Below, in pieces: positions 25,513 through 34,634 of a DNA stretch of 64,000 nucleotides (positions within the stretch are counted from its first letter, which is position 1; every line of letters begins with the position of its first letter). The translations under genes and the position numbers were made by a program. Source of the DNA: Halopenitus salinus (GTDB lineage: Archaea; Halobacteriota; Halobacteria; Halobacteriales; Haloferacaceae); NCBI RefSeq assembly GCF_042662125.1, contig NZ_JBHSXL010000009.1, positions 310,001 to 374,000 of the forward strand, given 5' to 3'. A model generated the notes under the pieces. The model was given only the letters and a program-made list of their open reading frames with translations, did no database searches and had not been told where the DNA came from.

Positions 25513-27027
25513 TCACTCGAGCAGCGACTCGCCGGTCATCGCGTCCGGCTGGTCGATCCCCATCGTCTCGAGGATCGTCGGAGCCACGTCACAAAGCGAC
25601 CCGTCCTCGCGGATCGACCGGCCGCGGTCGTCGCCGGCCGGCGACAGGTAGACGAACGGGACCGGATTGTACGTGTGGGCGGTGTGCGGCTCGGCCGCCG
25701 TGCCCATGTCGTCGGCGTTGCCGTGGTCCGCGGTCACGATGGCGTGTCCGTCGGCGTCCGCGATCGCCGCGAGGAGCCGGTCGAGCTGGTCATCGACCGT
25801 CTCGACGGCGCGGATCGCGGCCTCGTAATCCCCGGTGTGGCCGACCATGTCGGGATTGGCGTAGTTCAACACGACCAGTTCGGGGTCGTCCTCGCGGATC
25901 GTGGCGATCGCCTCGTCCGTGACCTCGCGCGCGGACATCTCGGGCCGGCGATCGTAGGTCGCGACGTCCGGACTCTCGACGATCGTCCGGATCTCGCCGG
26001 GGAACTCCACCTCGCGGCCGCCGTTGAGGAAGTAGGTGACGTGGGCGTACTTCTCCGACTCGGCGATCCGGAGCTGTCGGAGCCCGGCGTCTGCGACCAC
26101 CTCGCCGAGGGTATCCTCCGGGATCTCCGGGGGGAACGCGACCGGGAACTCGAAGGTCTCGTCGTACTCGGTCATCGTCACCATCCGGATCTCGGGCTGG
26201 TCGAGATCGAAGGGCCACTCCGGCTCGGTCCCGGTGAGCAGACGGACGAGCTGTCTGGCGCGATCGGCCCGGAAGTTGAAGAAGACGACCGCGTCGCCGT
26301 CCGAGAGGGCCGGCTCGTCGGCCACGAGCGTCGGTTCGATGAACTCGTCCGTCTCGCCGCGCTCGTGGGCGCGCTCGGCGGCCTCGACGGCCGAATCGGC
26401 GACGTGTGGGGCCTCGCGGTTCACGATCGCCTCGTAGGCCTTCCGGGTTCGCTCCCAGTTCCGGTCGCGGTCCATCGCGTGATACCGACCCGTCACGGTG
26501 GCGACCTCGCCGGTGGCGACGTCCGCGGCGTGGTCCGAGACGTCCGCGAGGAACGTGTCCGCGATCTCGGGGGCCGTGTCCCGGCCGTCGGTGAAGGCGT
26601 GGGTGCTCGCGGGCACGCCCGCGTCGTCGGCGAGATCGATCAGCGCCTTCAGGTGGTCGACGGAGGAGTGGACCCCGCCGTCGGAGACGAGTCCCATGAA
26701 GTGGACCCGTCCCCCGTGGGAGTCGACGAAGGAGAACGCCTCGCGAAGCGCCTCGTTGTCGGCCAGCTCGCCGGCGGCGATCGCGTCCGATATCCGGGTG
26801 TAGGCCTGTTTCACCACCCGACCGGCCCCGATGTTGAGGTGTCCGACCTCGGAGTTGCCCATCTGTCCCTCGGGCAGCCCGACCCGCCGGCCGTGAACGG
26901 TCAGTCGGCCGGAGGCTCCCTTCGCCGATATCCCCTCGAAGGTGGGCGTGTCGGCGGCCGCGACCGCGTTCCGCCGGTCGTGGTCGCCGATCCCCCACCC
27001 GTCCAACACGACGAGCGCCGTTCTCAT
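25513..27027 (-). CDS. gpmI: 2,3-bisphosphoglycerate-independent phosphoglycerate mutase
   Basis: 504 residues, typical length. Metal site LVVLDGWGIGD, the phospho-accepting serine in GQMGNSEVGHLNIGAGRVV, VHFMGLVSDGGVHSS, TDGRDTAP, FFNFRADRARQL and ADHGNADDM are all present. It interconverts 3- and 2-phosphoglycerate in glycolysis and gluconeogenesis using manganese. ATG 27027 (MRTALVVLDGWG) is the natural start. It works with enolase-type enzymes; an enolase paralogue lies at 57303. Confidence 0.96.
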   Translation of the reverse strand: MRTALVVLDGWGIGDHDRRNAVAAADTPTFEGISAKGASGRLTVHGRRVGLPEGQMGNSEVGHLNIGAGRVVKQAYTRISDAIAAGELADNEALREAFSFVDSHGGRVHFMGLVSDGGVHSSVDHLKALIDLADDAGVPASTHAFTDGRDTAPEIADTFLADVSDHAADVATGEVATVTGRYHAMDRDRNWERTRKAYEAIVNREAPHVADSAVEAAERAHERGETDEFIEPTLVADEPALSDGDAVVFFNFRADRARQLVRLLTGTEPEWPFDLDQPEIRMVTMTEYDETFEFPVAFPPEIPEDTLGEVVADAGLRQLRIAESEKYAHVTYFLNGGREVEFPGEIRTIVESPDVATYDRRPEMSAREVTDEAIATIREDDPELVVLNYANPDMVGHTGDYEAAIRAVETVDDQLDRLLAAIADADGHAIVTADHGNADDMGTAAEPHTAHTYNPVPFVYLSPAGDDRGRSIREDGSLCDVAPTILETMGIDQPDAMTGESLLE

Positions 27028-27294
27028 ACCCGAACCGTCGGGGGCGACGCCCAACTACCCTTCGTTGTGGGGACCGGAGCGCGGCGGGCTCGCCCGCCGA
27101 CTCGAACCGACACGATCTCCGCTCGAACGAGCATGATCTCCACTCGAAACGCCGCCCGCGTGCGTCCGACGTTCGTCGCACGCGAGACGGCCTGATCGGC
27201 CGCAGTCGGCCGGTCGTCCACTTTCACCGCGGCTACGGAACTTTTTACCACATGCCGCCCCAAGGGGCCCACGCCTCCCATTCGAAAACACGCC

Positions 27295-27299
27295 GGAGG
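27295..27299 (+). promoter_or_regulatory. strong Shine-Dalgarno of rpa3
   Basis: GGAGG lies 8 nt before the ATG at 27308. A TATA-like ACTTTTTACC near 27239-27248 would give a leader of about 40 nt, so this gene is one of the few here that looks leadered. Confidence 0.6.
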
Positions 27300-27307
27300 C
27301 AACAACC

Positions 27308-28234
27308 ATGACGGAACTACGAGACCACGCGGAAGCGATAGCCGAACAGTTCTCGGACCACCTCGACCCGGACGTCGACGAGATCGAGGCCCGGCTGGAC
27401 AACCTCGTCACCGAATACCGGGTGCCCGTCGAGGAGGCGAGACGGAGCATCACCAACGACTACCTCGACGAGGCCGGCCTCGAGCGCGACGAGCTCGGAC
27501 GGGGCGGGAGCGAACGGGTCCAGGTGAACGAGATCGACGAGGACGAACAGTGGGTCGACCTGCGCGTGCGCGTCGTCGACCTCTGGGAGCCCCGAAGCGA
27601 CGCCGTCGCCCAGGTCGGGCTGCTCGGGGACGAGTCGGGGACGATCAAGTTCACAGCCTTCGAGACCTCGGATCTTCCCCTGCTCGAGGAGGATCAGGCC
27701 TACGATCTCTCGAACGTCGTCACCGACGAGTACGAGGGACGGTACTCGGTCAAGCTCAACCGGACGACCGGAATCTCGGAGATCGACGAGGAGATCGAGG
27801 TCGGCGACAACGCCGAGACGGTCGAGGGAGCCCTCGTCGACGTCCAGTCCGGCTCCGGTCTCATAAAGCGGTGTCCCGAGGAGGACTGCACGCGGGTGCT
27901 CCAGAACGGGCGCTGTAGCGAACACGGCAAGGTCGACGGCGAGTTCGACCTCCGGATCAAGGGCGTCCTCGACGACGGGCGGGAGGTCCACGAGGTCATC
28001 TTCGACCGGGAGGCCACGGAGGAGCTGACCGGCATGGGCCTCGAGGAGGCCAAACAGCTGGCGATGGACGCGCTCGATACGACGGTGGTCGCGGACGAGA
28101 TGTCGGAGGGCATCCTCGGGCGGTACTACCGGGTCACCGGTCCGACGCTCGGCCGGTACGTGCTCGCGGACGAGACGGAGGAGCCCGGGCCGGTGGACGT
28201 CGAACGCGCGCTGATCAACGCGAGGTCGATCTGA
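27308..28234 (+). CDS. rpa3: replication protein A (single-stranded DNA-binding protein), Rpa3 type
   Basis: 308 residues. A helical N-terminus is followed by one OB fold (EQWVDLRVRVVDLWEPRSDAVAQVGLLGDESGTIKFTAF) and a C-terminal zinc finger (RCPEEDCTRVLQNGRCSEHG). Length and layout match Haloferax Rpa3 rather than the longer Rpa1. It coats single-stranded DNA in replication and repair. The next gene starts one base after the stop and encodes the RPA-associated partner. Confidence 0.93.
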   Translation: MTELRDHAEAIAEQFSDHLDPDVDEIEARLDNLVTEYRVPVEEARRSITNDYLDEAGLERDELGRGGSERVQVNEIDEDEQWVDLRVRVVDLWEPRSDAVAQVGLLGDESGTIKFTAFETSDLPLLEEDQAYDLSNVVTDEYEGRYSVKLNRTTGISEIDEEIEVGDNAETVEGALVDVQSGSGLIKRCPEEDCTRVLQNGRCSEHGKVDGEFDLRIKGVLDDGREVHEVIFDREATEELTGMGLEEAKQLAMDALDTTVVADEMSEGILGRYYRVTGPTLGRYVLADETEEPGPVDVERALINARSI

Positions 28235-28235
28235 G

Positions 28236-28886
28236 ATGAGTCAAAGCGAATCCACCCCCATGAGGGAGGTCGCCCGGCGCGTCTTCGCCACCGAGTTCAA
28301 CGACGCCGGCTACACGTTCAAGGAGTCCGACGACGAGCGCGCGCCCGTCTACTCGCTGCTTCCCACCGGGGAGTCCGCGAACCGGGTGTTCCTCGTCGGC
28401 ACGCTCACGGAGAAGGACGACGTGGGCGAGGACAACGAGTACTGGCGCGGCCGGATCGTCGATCCGACGGGGACGTTCTTCGTCTACGCCGGCCAGTACC
28501 AGCCCGAGGCCGCGAGCACGCTCCGCGACCTCGAGCCGCCGGCGTACGTCGCCGTGGTCGGCAAGCCGCGGACCTACGAGACAGACGACGGCTCGATCAA
28601 CGTCTCGGTCCGCCCGGAGTCGATCACCCCGGTCGACGCCGCCGTCCGCGATCGCTGGGTCGCCGAGACCGCGGAGCGGACGATAGAGCGCGTCGCCCGG
28701 TTCGACGACGAGGCCAACGAGTACGCGCGAATGGCACGCGAACACTACGATCTCGACCCCGAGACCTACCGCGCGGCGGCGCTCTCGGCGCTCGAGGATC
28801 TCGACGAGGGAGAAGGCGGTAACGATTCGGGGACTGACGACGCCGACTCGGAGGCGGACGACGCCGAGACCTCGCTCGAGGCGTAG
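28236..28886 (+). CDS. rpap3: RPA-associated protein, Rpap3 type
   Basis: 216 residues with an OB-fold core: EVARRVFATEFNDAGYTFKESDDERAPVY, NRVFLVGTLTEKDDVGEDNEYWRGRIVDPTGTFFVYAGQYQPEA and YVAVVGKPRTYETDDGSINVSVRPE. This is the COG3390 partner that binds RPA in haloarchaea and is encoded beside it. The C-terminal 25 residues are acidic low complexity. The pair is tightly coupled (TGAGATG). Confidence 0.92.
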   Translation: MSQSESTPMREVARRVFATEFNDAGYTFKESDDERAPVYSLLPTGESANRVFLVGTLTEKDDVGEDNEYWRGRIVDPTGTFFVYAGQYQPEAASTLRDLEPPAYVAVVGKPRTYETDDGSINVSVRPESITPVDAAVRDRWVAETAERTIERVARFDDEANEYARMAREHYDLDPETYRAAALSALEDLDEGEGGNDSGTDDADSEADDAETSLEA

Positions 28887-29092
28887 GGTCTCGGCGGCCG
28901 GCATGCGCCGTCGCGGGTGACCGGGCGGCAGTTCACACGGCGGCGGTCATTCGTCCGTCGATCGACGATCCGCGTCGATCTGTGAGACGATCGTAGACGA
29001 TCGTAAGCGACCGGAAACCGACGGAAAACGCGGCCGCTCACGCGTCGTCCGCGACCGAAAAACGACGGCTCGACGGCGGGGTCAGGTGACGG

Positions 29093-29386
29093 TCACGCGA
29101 CGTTGAACCCCTTCTCGCGGAGGAACTCCTCGACGCGCCCGGAGTGGTTTCCCTGCAGCTCGATGGCGTCGTCCTCGACGGTGCCGCCGCAGGCGAACTT
29201 CGATTTGAGATCCGACGACAGCGAGTCGAGATCGACGTCCTTGGGGTCGAATCCTTCGATGACCGTTACCTCCTTTCCGTACCTTCGCTCGTCGATGCGG
29301 ATGCTGATCTGCTGGGACTCCTTGGCGACGTCCTCGCAGACGCAGAGTTCCTGGGGCAGCCCGCACGTCGAGCAGACTTCCGACAT
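29093..29386 (-). CDS. translation initiation factor SUI1/eIF1 homologue
   Basis: 97 residues. An N-terminal Cys cluster (CSTCGLPQELCVCED) precedes the SUI1 fold (ISIRIDERRYGKEVTVIEGFDPKDVDLDSLSSDLKSKFACGGTVEDDAIELQGNH). aIF1 binds the small ribosomal subunit near the P site and monitors start-codon choice. A TATA-like ATTTAATA at about 29412-29419 (minus strand) lies about 27 nt before the start, so the transcript is probably leaderless. Confidence 0.95.
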   Translation of the reverse strand: MSEVCSTCGLPQELCVCEDVAKESQQISIRIDERRYGKEVTVIEGFDPKDVDLDSLSSDLKSKFACGGTVEDDAIELQGNHSGRVEEFLREKGFNVA

Positions 29387-29446
29387 TACGGTTCGAACCT
29401 ACTGGATGCCGGTATTAAATAGTGTCGGGACCCCCGGCGTCGGTAT

Positions 29447-29576
29447 CACGGATCGGCGGGGCGTTAACCGACGCCGACCGTCACCACGGATCGGCGGAGC
29501 GTTGACCGACGCCGACCGTCACCACGGATCGGCGGAGCGTTGGCCGACGCCGACCGTCACCACGGATCGGCGGGGA
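29447..29576. repeat. 38-bp tandem repeats between SUI1 and pyrC
   Basis: Three 38-bp units start at 29447, 29485 and 29523, and a partial fourth at 29561. Each begins CACGGATCGGCGGRGCGTT and ends GACGCCGACCGTCAC; they differ by one or two bases. The array ends 18 bp from the pyrC stop codon on the opposite side. No spacers, so not CRISPR. It resembles the 25-bp array behind lrp in placement. Confidence 0.9.
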
Positions 29577-29593
29577 TTTCTCCGACGCCGGCC

Positions 29594-30949
29594 TCAGCGT
29601 CCCCCGTCCGCGTCGTCGACGGCGCCGATCGGGTCGCGTGCGCGGGCGTTCTCTCCGATCGGGTCGCCGAAGGACTCCACGCCGATCACCGTGTCCCGCT
29701 CGTAGGCGACGTGGCCGCGAACGATGGTGATCTCGGGGAACACCCCGGTCATCCCCTCGAAGGGGGTCCACCGACACTTCGAGTGAAGCGCGGCGGCTCG
29801 GATGTCGGAGGGATCCTCGAGGTCGACGACGACCAGGTCCGCGTCCCGTCCGGCCTCGATCGCGCCCTTGTGCTCGAGTCCGAAGATCGACGCCGGATTT
29901 CGGGCGGTGACGTCGCGGACGCGCTCGAGCGTCAGCTCGTCCCGGCGAACCGCCGCCAAGAGCAGGGGGAGCATCGTCTCGACGCCGGGCACGCCGCTCG
30001 GCGCCTCGGTCAGGGTCCGGTTCTTCTCCGCGGCGGTGTGGGGCGCGTGGTCGGTCGCGACCACGTCGACGCGACCGTCGCGGAGCCGCTCGAAGACGGC
30101 CGCACGACGGTCGGGATCGCGAAGCGGGGGGTTCATCCGGCCGAACGTCCCGAGCCGGTCGCAGTCGTCCGTCGAGCAGAAGAGGTGGTGCGGGGTGACC
30201 TCGCAGGTCGCCCCGGTTCCGGCGGTCGCGTCGATCCCCTCCGGCGTCGAGGTGTGGGCGATGTGAACGTGCCCCTCGACGTCCTCGCCGGCCGCGACGG
30301 CGCGCTCGACGGCCGCCGCCTCGGCGTCCGGCGTTCGAAACGCCGACCAGCGCTCGCTTCGGGCACGACGCCCGACGCCGCCGAGATCGCCCGACAGCGC
30401 GTCCGGATCGAATCGGTCCGCGTCCTCGGCGTGGACGGTCACGGGAACGCCCGCGGCCGTCGCCCGGTCGAGGGCGTCCTCGAAGCGGTCCATCTCGATC
30501 CCCATCTCCCCGGTCGAGTCGGCGAGGAAGACCTCGCCGAGCGCGAACACCGGCCGGTCGAACAGCTCCTCGGGACGCCACGCCGCGGTGACGCCGCCGT
30601 TGATCCCGTAGTCGACGAGGGAGTCCTCGGCCGCGGTGGCGGCCTTCGCGTCGAAGGACCCGCCGTCGACGGTGGGCGGGTCAGTGTTCGGCTGGTCGAC
30701 GACGGTCGTCACGCCGCCCGCCGCGGCCGACCGCGATCCCGTCTTCCAGGTCTCCTTTTGTAACCCGCCCGGCTCGCGAAAGTGGACGTGAACGTCGATC
30801 GCGCCCGGAAGCACGTGCTTGCCGCGAGCGTCGATCACCCGTTCGTCGGCCGCTGGCTCGAGGTCGGACGCGACGGCGTCGATCGTCTCCCCGTCGATGC
30901 GGACGTCGCGGACCCGCCCGTCTGCGAGCGCCCCGCCGGTGATGAGCAT
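29594..30949 (-). CDS. pyrC: dihydroorotase
   Basis: 451 residues. Metal and substrate motifs: DVHVHFREPGG (HxH), VTVHAEDADRF, VHIAHTSTPEG, the allantoinase/dihydroorotase block EVTPHHLF, GRMNPPLRDP and VVATDHAPHTAAEKN. It catalyses the cyclisation of carbamoyl aspartate in pyrimidine synthesis. ATG 30949 (MLITGGALADGRV) is the normal first strand. Together with carA it supports de novo pyrimidine synthesis. Confidence 0.94.
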   Translation of the reverse strand: MLITGGALADGRVRDVRIDGETIDAVASDLEPAADERVIDARGKHVLPGAIDVHVHFREPGGLQKETWKTGSRSAAAGGVTTVVDQPNTDPPTVDGGSFDAKAATAAEDSLVDYGINGGVTAAWRPEELFDRPVFALGEVFLADSTGEMGIEMDRFEDALDRATAAGVPVTVHAEDADRFDPDALSGDLGGVGRRARSERWSAFRTPDAEAAAVERAVAAGEDVEGHVHIAHTSTPEGIDATAGTGATCEVTPHHLFCSTDDCDRLGTFGRMNPPLRDPDRRAAVFERLRDGRVDVVATDHAPHTAAEKNRTLTEAPSGVPGVETMLPLLLAAVRRDELTLERVRDVTARNPASIFGLEHKGAIEAGRDADLVVVDLEDPSDIRAAALHSKCRWTPFEGMTGVFPEITIVRGHVAYERDTVIGVESFGDPIGENARARDPIGAVDDADGGR

Positions 30950-31016
30950 ACGGGGATCCTCGATGGGGCACGGAAAAAGCAGTCCGATCCGGGAGGGCCA
31001 GGCTCGCCCGCGAGGG

Positions 31017-31664
31017 TCAGGCGCGCTCGCGGTCGTCGCCGGCGGGGGAATCCTCGGTGAGCCCGTTCGCGTTGGCGTAGTCGGCGTCCTCGTCGAGCCC
31101 GGGCGTCGCGCTCGGATCGACGTCCTCGGGCTCGCCGGCGTCGCCGACGACGGTCTCGCCCGATTCCGTCTCGACGTAGACGTCGTCCGCGAACCCGGCG
31201 ATCGCGTTCTCGTATTCGGGCTCCTCGAGCCGCTCCGGGGTCGCGGGGGCGTCGGCGATCCCCGATTCGGGGTGGAACTCGCCGAGCGGGTCGTCGATCG
31301 TGATCCCGTGTTCGGTAAAGAAGTCCTCGTAGCGTCGGTAGTGCGCCTCAAGTTCGTCGCCCGGGATCTCCATCATCTCGGTCCACCCGTGGTTGAAGAA
31401 GTCGAAGTTCGCCTGGATGTGGGTTATCTCGCGGGCCTCAGCCTCCGGAAACCCGGCCTCGAGGGCGGTCACGTAGGCGTCCATGGTCGCATCGAAGAAG
31501 TCGTCGAGGTGGTCGCGACGCTGCTCGCGCCGGTCGTCGTCCGCCTGGTTCAAGAAGATCGTGGTGTGGAGATCGACGAGCTTGTCGTTCGCGAGGTCGC
31601 CGAGAACCGGGGCCGTGAGCGCCTTCTTCGCGGCCCAGTGGCGGACGTTCTGGCTGATCTTCAT
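31017..31664 (-). CDS. conserved haloarchaeal helical protein (DUF6149-like, tentative)
   Basis: 215 residues. The first 120 residues are helical and conserved-looking: MKISQNVRHWAAKKALTAPVLGDLANDKLVDLHTTIFLNQ, then DHLDDFFDATMDAYVTALEAGFPEAEAREITHIQANFDFFNHGWTEMM. The C-terminal 90 residues are acidic and low complexity. No catalytic motif is seen. I believe the N-terminal block matches a haloarchaea-only DUF, but the number is from memory. Confidence 0.65.
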   Translation of the reverse strand: MKISQNVRHWAAKKALTAPVLGDLANDKLVDLHTTIFLNQADDDRREQRRDHLDDFFDATMDAYVTALEAGFPEAEAREITHIQANFDFFNHGWTEMMEIPGDELEAHYRRYEDFFTEHGITIDDPLGEFHPESGIADAPATPERLEEPEYENAIAGFADDVYVETESGETVVGDAGEPEDVDPSATPGLDEDADYANANGLTEDSPAGDDRERA

Positions 31665-31811
31665 GCTCGCGGGTTGGGCCCGTACGTCCTTGAATCTGTG
31701 GCGGTGGGAACCGAACTCGTGACGATTCGAGCCGAACTCGTGACGATCGGACCCGACGGACGCCGTTCACGAGAGGGACTGTAAGGTCCTAAAGGAGCTA
31801 CAGACATACCC

Positions 31812-31830
31812 CATGAGATCATTCCTCATG
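31812..31830. promoter_or_regulatory. inverted repeat upstream of the FAD oxidoreductase
   Basis: CATGAG (31812-31817) and CTCATG (31825-31830) form a 6-bp dyad with a 7-nt spacer, about 55 nt before the ATG at 31883. A direct echo ATTCCTCA is repeated within it. A possible operator in a 218-nt AT-richer divergent space that also contains CACATTAACC near the expected TATA position. Confidence 0.4.
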
Positions 31831-31882
31831 ATTCCTCACGTCGATAGCAATCCACATTAACCCCCGTACCGAACGGCCGATC

Positions 31883-33121
31883 ATGAGCGAATCGTACGTG
31901 ATCGTCGGCGACGGCGTCGCCGGGTCGTCGGCCGCCGAGACGCTCCGCGAGGAGCGTCCCGACGCCGACATCACGGTCATCACGGACGAGGGCGAAGCCC
32001 TCTACAACCGCATTCTGATAAAGGAATTCGCGAAGGGGAAGCTCCCCGAGGCCCCGATCTCCATCCACGACGAGGAGTGGTACGCGGAGCGGGACATCGA
32101 CCTGCGGCTCAACACCCTCGTCGTCGACATCGACGTCGAATCCGACGAGATCCGAACCCACGAGGAGGAGGTGTTCGCCTACGACAGCCTGCTGTTGGCG
32201 ATCGGCGGAACCCCCCAACAGCTGCCCGTCGAGAACGCCGATGCCGACGGAGTCCACCACTTCTGGACGTTCCAGGACGCACGCCGGATCAAGGAGAGCG
32301 TGGAGGACGCGGACTCGGGCGTCATCGTGGGAGCGGGGCTACTCGGCATCGACTTCGCGGCGATCTGCGGCGCCCAGGACGTCGAGGCGAAGTACCTCAT
32401 GCGCGGCGACTCGTGGTGGCGATACGCCCTCTCGAACGAGGGCGCGGAGATCATGCACGAGGCGATGCGCGAACGGGGCGTCGAACCCGTCTTCGACTCG
32501 GGCGTCGACCGCTTCGAGGTGGACGAGGACGGCCACGTCGAGGCGGCGATCGACCCGAACGGCGAGCGCTACGAGTGTGATTTCGCCGGCGTCGCGATCG
32601 GGTTGAACTTCAACACGGAGATCGTCGAGGACACCCCTGTCGAGACGGACGACGGGATCCTCGTCGACGAGTACATGCGAACGAACGTCGACAACGTCTT
32701 CGCGGCCGGCGACATCACGGAGTTCAACGACCTCGTTCTCGGCGACCGGGCACAGAACGGCGCGTGGGGCTCCGCCAAGGAACAGGGAACGATCGCGGCA
32801 CGGAACATGGTCGAGTACGGCGCGGAGGAGTTCCGCTGGGTCAGCTCCTACTCGATCACCCACTTCGAGTTCCCGTTCCTCTCGTTCGGCCACCCGACGC
32901 TGGGCGACGAGAGCGTGGAAGCGACCACGGGCGAGGGCGAGTGGCGACGGCTCGCGTTGAAGGACGGCCGCATCGTCGGCGGCGTCCTGATCGGCGACCT
33001 CGCCCCGCAGTCGGCGTACAAACAGCTGATGCGCGAGCGGCGATACGTCGGCGACCAGACGGACGTCCTCATGGAAGAGGGCTTCTCGGTCGACGACCTG
33101 GCACAGACGAGCGAGCCCTGA
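31883..33121 (+). CDS. FAD-dependent NAD(P)H oxidoreductase
   Basis: 412 residues. Two dinucleotide-binding motifs are visible: VIVGDGVAGSSAAETLREE for FAD and GVIVGAGLLGIDFAAICGAQD for NAD(P)H, then the FAD motif VDNVFAAGDITEFNDL. This is the pyridine-nucleotide disulphide/rubredoxin-reductase-like plan without a CxxC redox pair. It probably passes electrons from NAD(P)H to a small redox protein or quinone. The glycine-rich start VIVGDGVAG is a slightly unusual GxGxxG variant. Confidence 0.88.
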   Translation: MSESYVIVGDGVAGSSAAETLREERPDADITVITDEGEALYNRILIKEFAKGKLPEAPISIHDEEWYAERDIDLRLNTLVVDIDVESDEIRTHEEEVFAYDSLLLAIGGTPQQLPVENADADGVHHFWTFQDARRIKESVEDADSGVIVGAGLLGIDFAAICGAQDVEAKYLMRGDSWWRYALSNEGAEIMHEAMRERGVEPVFDSGVDRFEVDEDGHVEAAIDPNGERYECDFAGVAIGLNFNTEIVEDTPVETDDGILVDEYMRTNVDNVFAAGDITEFNDLVLGDRAQNGAWGSAKEQGTIAARNMVEYGAEEFRWVSSYSITHFEFPFLSFGHPTLGDESVEATTGEGEWRRLALKDGRIVGGVLIGDLAPQSAYKQLMRERRYVGDQTDVLMEEGFSVDDLAQTSEP

Positions 33122-33171
33122 GGGGACGCCGGAAGCGAAGCGGTTTTCGGCCGTCGCGGCGAACCGGACGT

Positions 33172-33585
33172 ATGGACAGCGGCGGATCCACCGACATGAC
33201 GTTGGCCTTCGAGCTGGAGGCGCTCCGGCGGTTCGCGGACCCGAACGCGGTGTTCAACGACGCCCGCCAGTGGACCGAATACGTCGGCGTCGTGAGCGAA
33301 CAGCCGACCTACGTGGTGACGAACTTCACCCGCAAACACCGGGTTCGCCAGGACTTCTTCTCCGGACCGCGGGGGGTCGAAGAGAGCCTGCAGAACATCA
33401 AAGACCAGTTCGAGACGGACCGGCACGTCTTCGTCGGCACCGACGAAGACGACGAGGCGCTCGCCGAGTCTGCCGACTGGGAGTTCCTGTCGGTCGAGGA
33501 CGCCGCCGAGGCGGCCGGCTGGCGGATCGCCGACGGCGAGGAGGAGCCCGCGGAGGCGACCGAGCAGCGCGACGACTGGCCGTGA
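33172..33585 (+). CDS. small conserved haloarchaeal protein, function unknown
   Basis: 137 residues. Core MTLAFELEALRRFADPNAVFNDARQWTEYVGVVSEQPTYVVTNFTRKHRVRQDFFSGPRG is followed by an acidic C-terminus. The arrangement NAVFNDARQWTEYVG with a later DRHVFVGTDEDDEALAE suggests a small alpha/beta domain of a haloarchaea-specific DUF. It follows the FAD oxidoreductase by 50 nt on the same strand and may be cotranscribed. Confidence 0.72.
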   Translation: MDSGGSTDMTLAFELEALRRFADPNAVFNDARQWTEYVGVVSEQPTYVVTNFTRKHRVRQDFFSGPRGVEESLQNIKDQFETDRHVFVGTDEDDEALAESADWEFLSVEDAAEAAGWRIADGEEEPAEATEQRDDWP

Positions 33586-33673
33586 AGCCGCTTGTGACGT
33601 CGGGGCGCGTGCTGGCGTTCGTCGATCACGGGTTTCGAAAGCCCTAATCGCGTCTCCCCCCTTCCCGTAGGTA

Positions 33674-34609
33674 ATGAGCCACCAGCTGCCGGACGTTCAG
33701 GCGTCGGATCCCGAGGTCGCGGTCGGCCTCTCTCAGGTCGGGGTCACCGGGGTACAAAAGCTCGTGAAACTCTCGCGCGGCGACGACCGGCCGATCGTGT
33801 TGATGGCGGAGTTCGAGGTGTTCGTCGACCTCCCGAGCTGCAGGAAGGGACTCGACATGTCCCGGAACATGGAGGTCATCGACGAGATCTTAGAGGACAT
33901 CACCCGCGAGGAAGCCTACCGCGTCGAGGACGTCTGTGGCGACGCCGCCGAACGACTCCTCGAGAAACACGAGTACACTTCTCGGGCCGAGGTGGAGATG
34001 ACCGCCGAGTTGATCACCCGCGAGCGAACGCCGGCCTCGGATCGGCCGACCCAGAACACGGCGACGATCATCGCCTCGGCGACGGCGACCGAGGAGGGGA
34101 CCCGCGAGGAGATCGGCGCCGAGGTGACGGGCATGACCGTCTGTCCGTGTTCGCAGGGCATGTCCGAGTCGCGCGCGAGGGAGAAGCTCCACGATCTCGG
34201 CGTCGACGAGGAGACGACGGAGTCCTTCCTCGAGGCGGTCCCCCAACCCGGCCACTCACAGCGGGGACACGCGACCCTCACGGTCACGGCCGACGGCGAC
34301 CCGGACGTCGATCTGCGCGACGTGATCGACATCGCGCGCGACGCGATGAGCGCGCGGATCTACAACATGGCGAAGCGCCCGGACGAGGACCACATGACCT
34401 ACCACGCACACGCGAACGCGAAGTTCGTCGAGGACTGCGTGCGGTCGCTGGCCGAGCGGACGGTCACGGAGTTCGACCACCTCCCCGACGACGCCGTGGT
34501 CCGGATGGCCCAGTCGAACGACGAGTCGATCCACGAGCACAACGCCCACGCCGAACGCGAGGTCACGATGGAGCGGCTTCGGACCGAAGTGAACGGCGCG
34601 GCCGAGTGA
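33674..34609 (+). CDS. mptA: GTP cyclohydrolase MptA (GCYH-IB/FolE2 family)
   Basis: 311 residues. MptA blocks: VGLSQVGVTGVQKLVKL, DLPSCRKGLDMSRNMEVIDEIL, the metal cysteine in TVCPCSQGMSESRAREKL, PQPGHSQRGHATL and MTYHAHANAKFVEDCVR. It opens GTP to the cyclic phosphate or dihydroneopterin product that leads to folate-type cofactors and to preQ0 for archaeosine. arcS at 40233 belongs to the same archaeosine pathway. Confidence 0.95.
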   Translation: MSHQLPDVQASDPEVAVGLSQVGVTGVQKLVKLSRGDDRPIVLMAEFEVFVDLPSCRKGLDMSRNMEVIDEILEDITREEAYRVEDVCGDAAERLLEKHEYTSRAEVEMTAELITRERTPASDRPTQNTATIIASATATEEGTREEIGAEVTGMTVCPCSQGMSESRAREKLHDLGVDEETTESFLEAVPQPGHSQRGHATLTVTADGDPDVDLRDVIDIARDAMSARIYNMAKRPDEDHMTYHAHANAKFVEDCVRSLAERTVTEFDHLPDDAVVRMAQSNDESIHEHNAHAEREVTMERLRTEVNGAAE

Positions 34610-34634
34610 TCCGGGGACGGAGCGGATCGAAAGA

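Noticed and set aside
29447..29576. CRISPR array or coding repeat
   Set aside because: Same reasoning; no spacers, and no reading frame with a start codon uses it.
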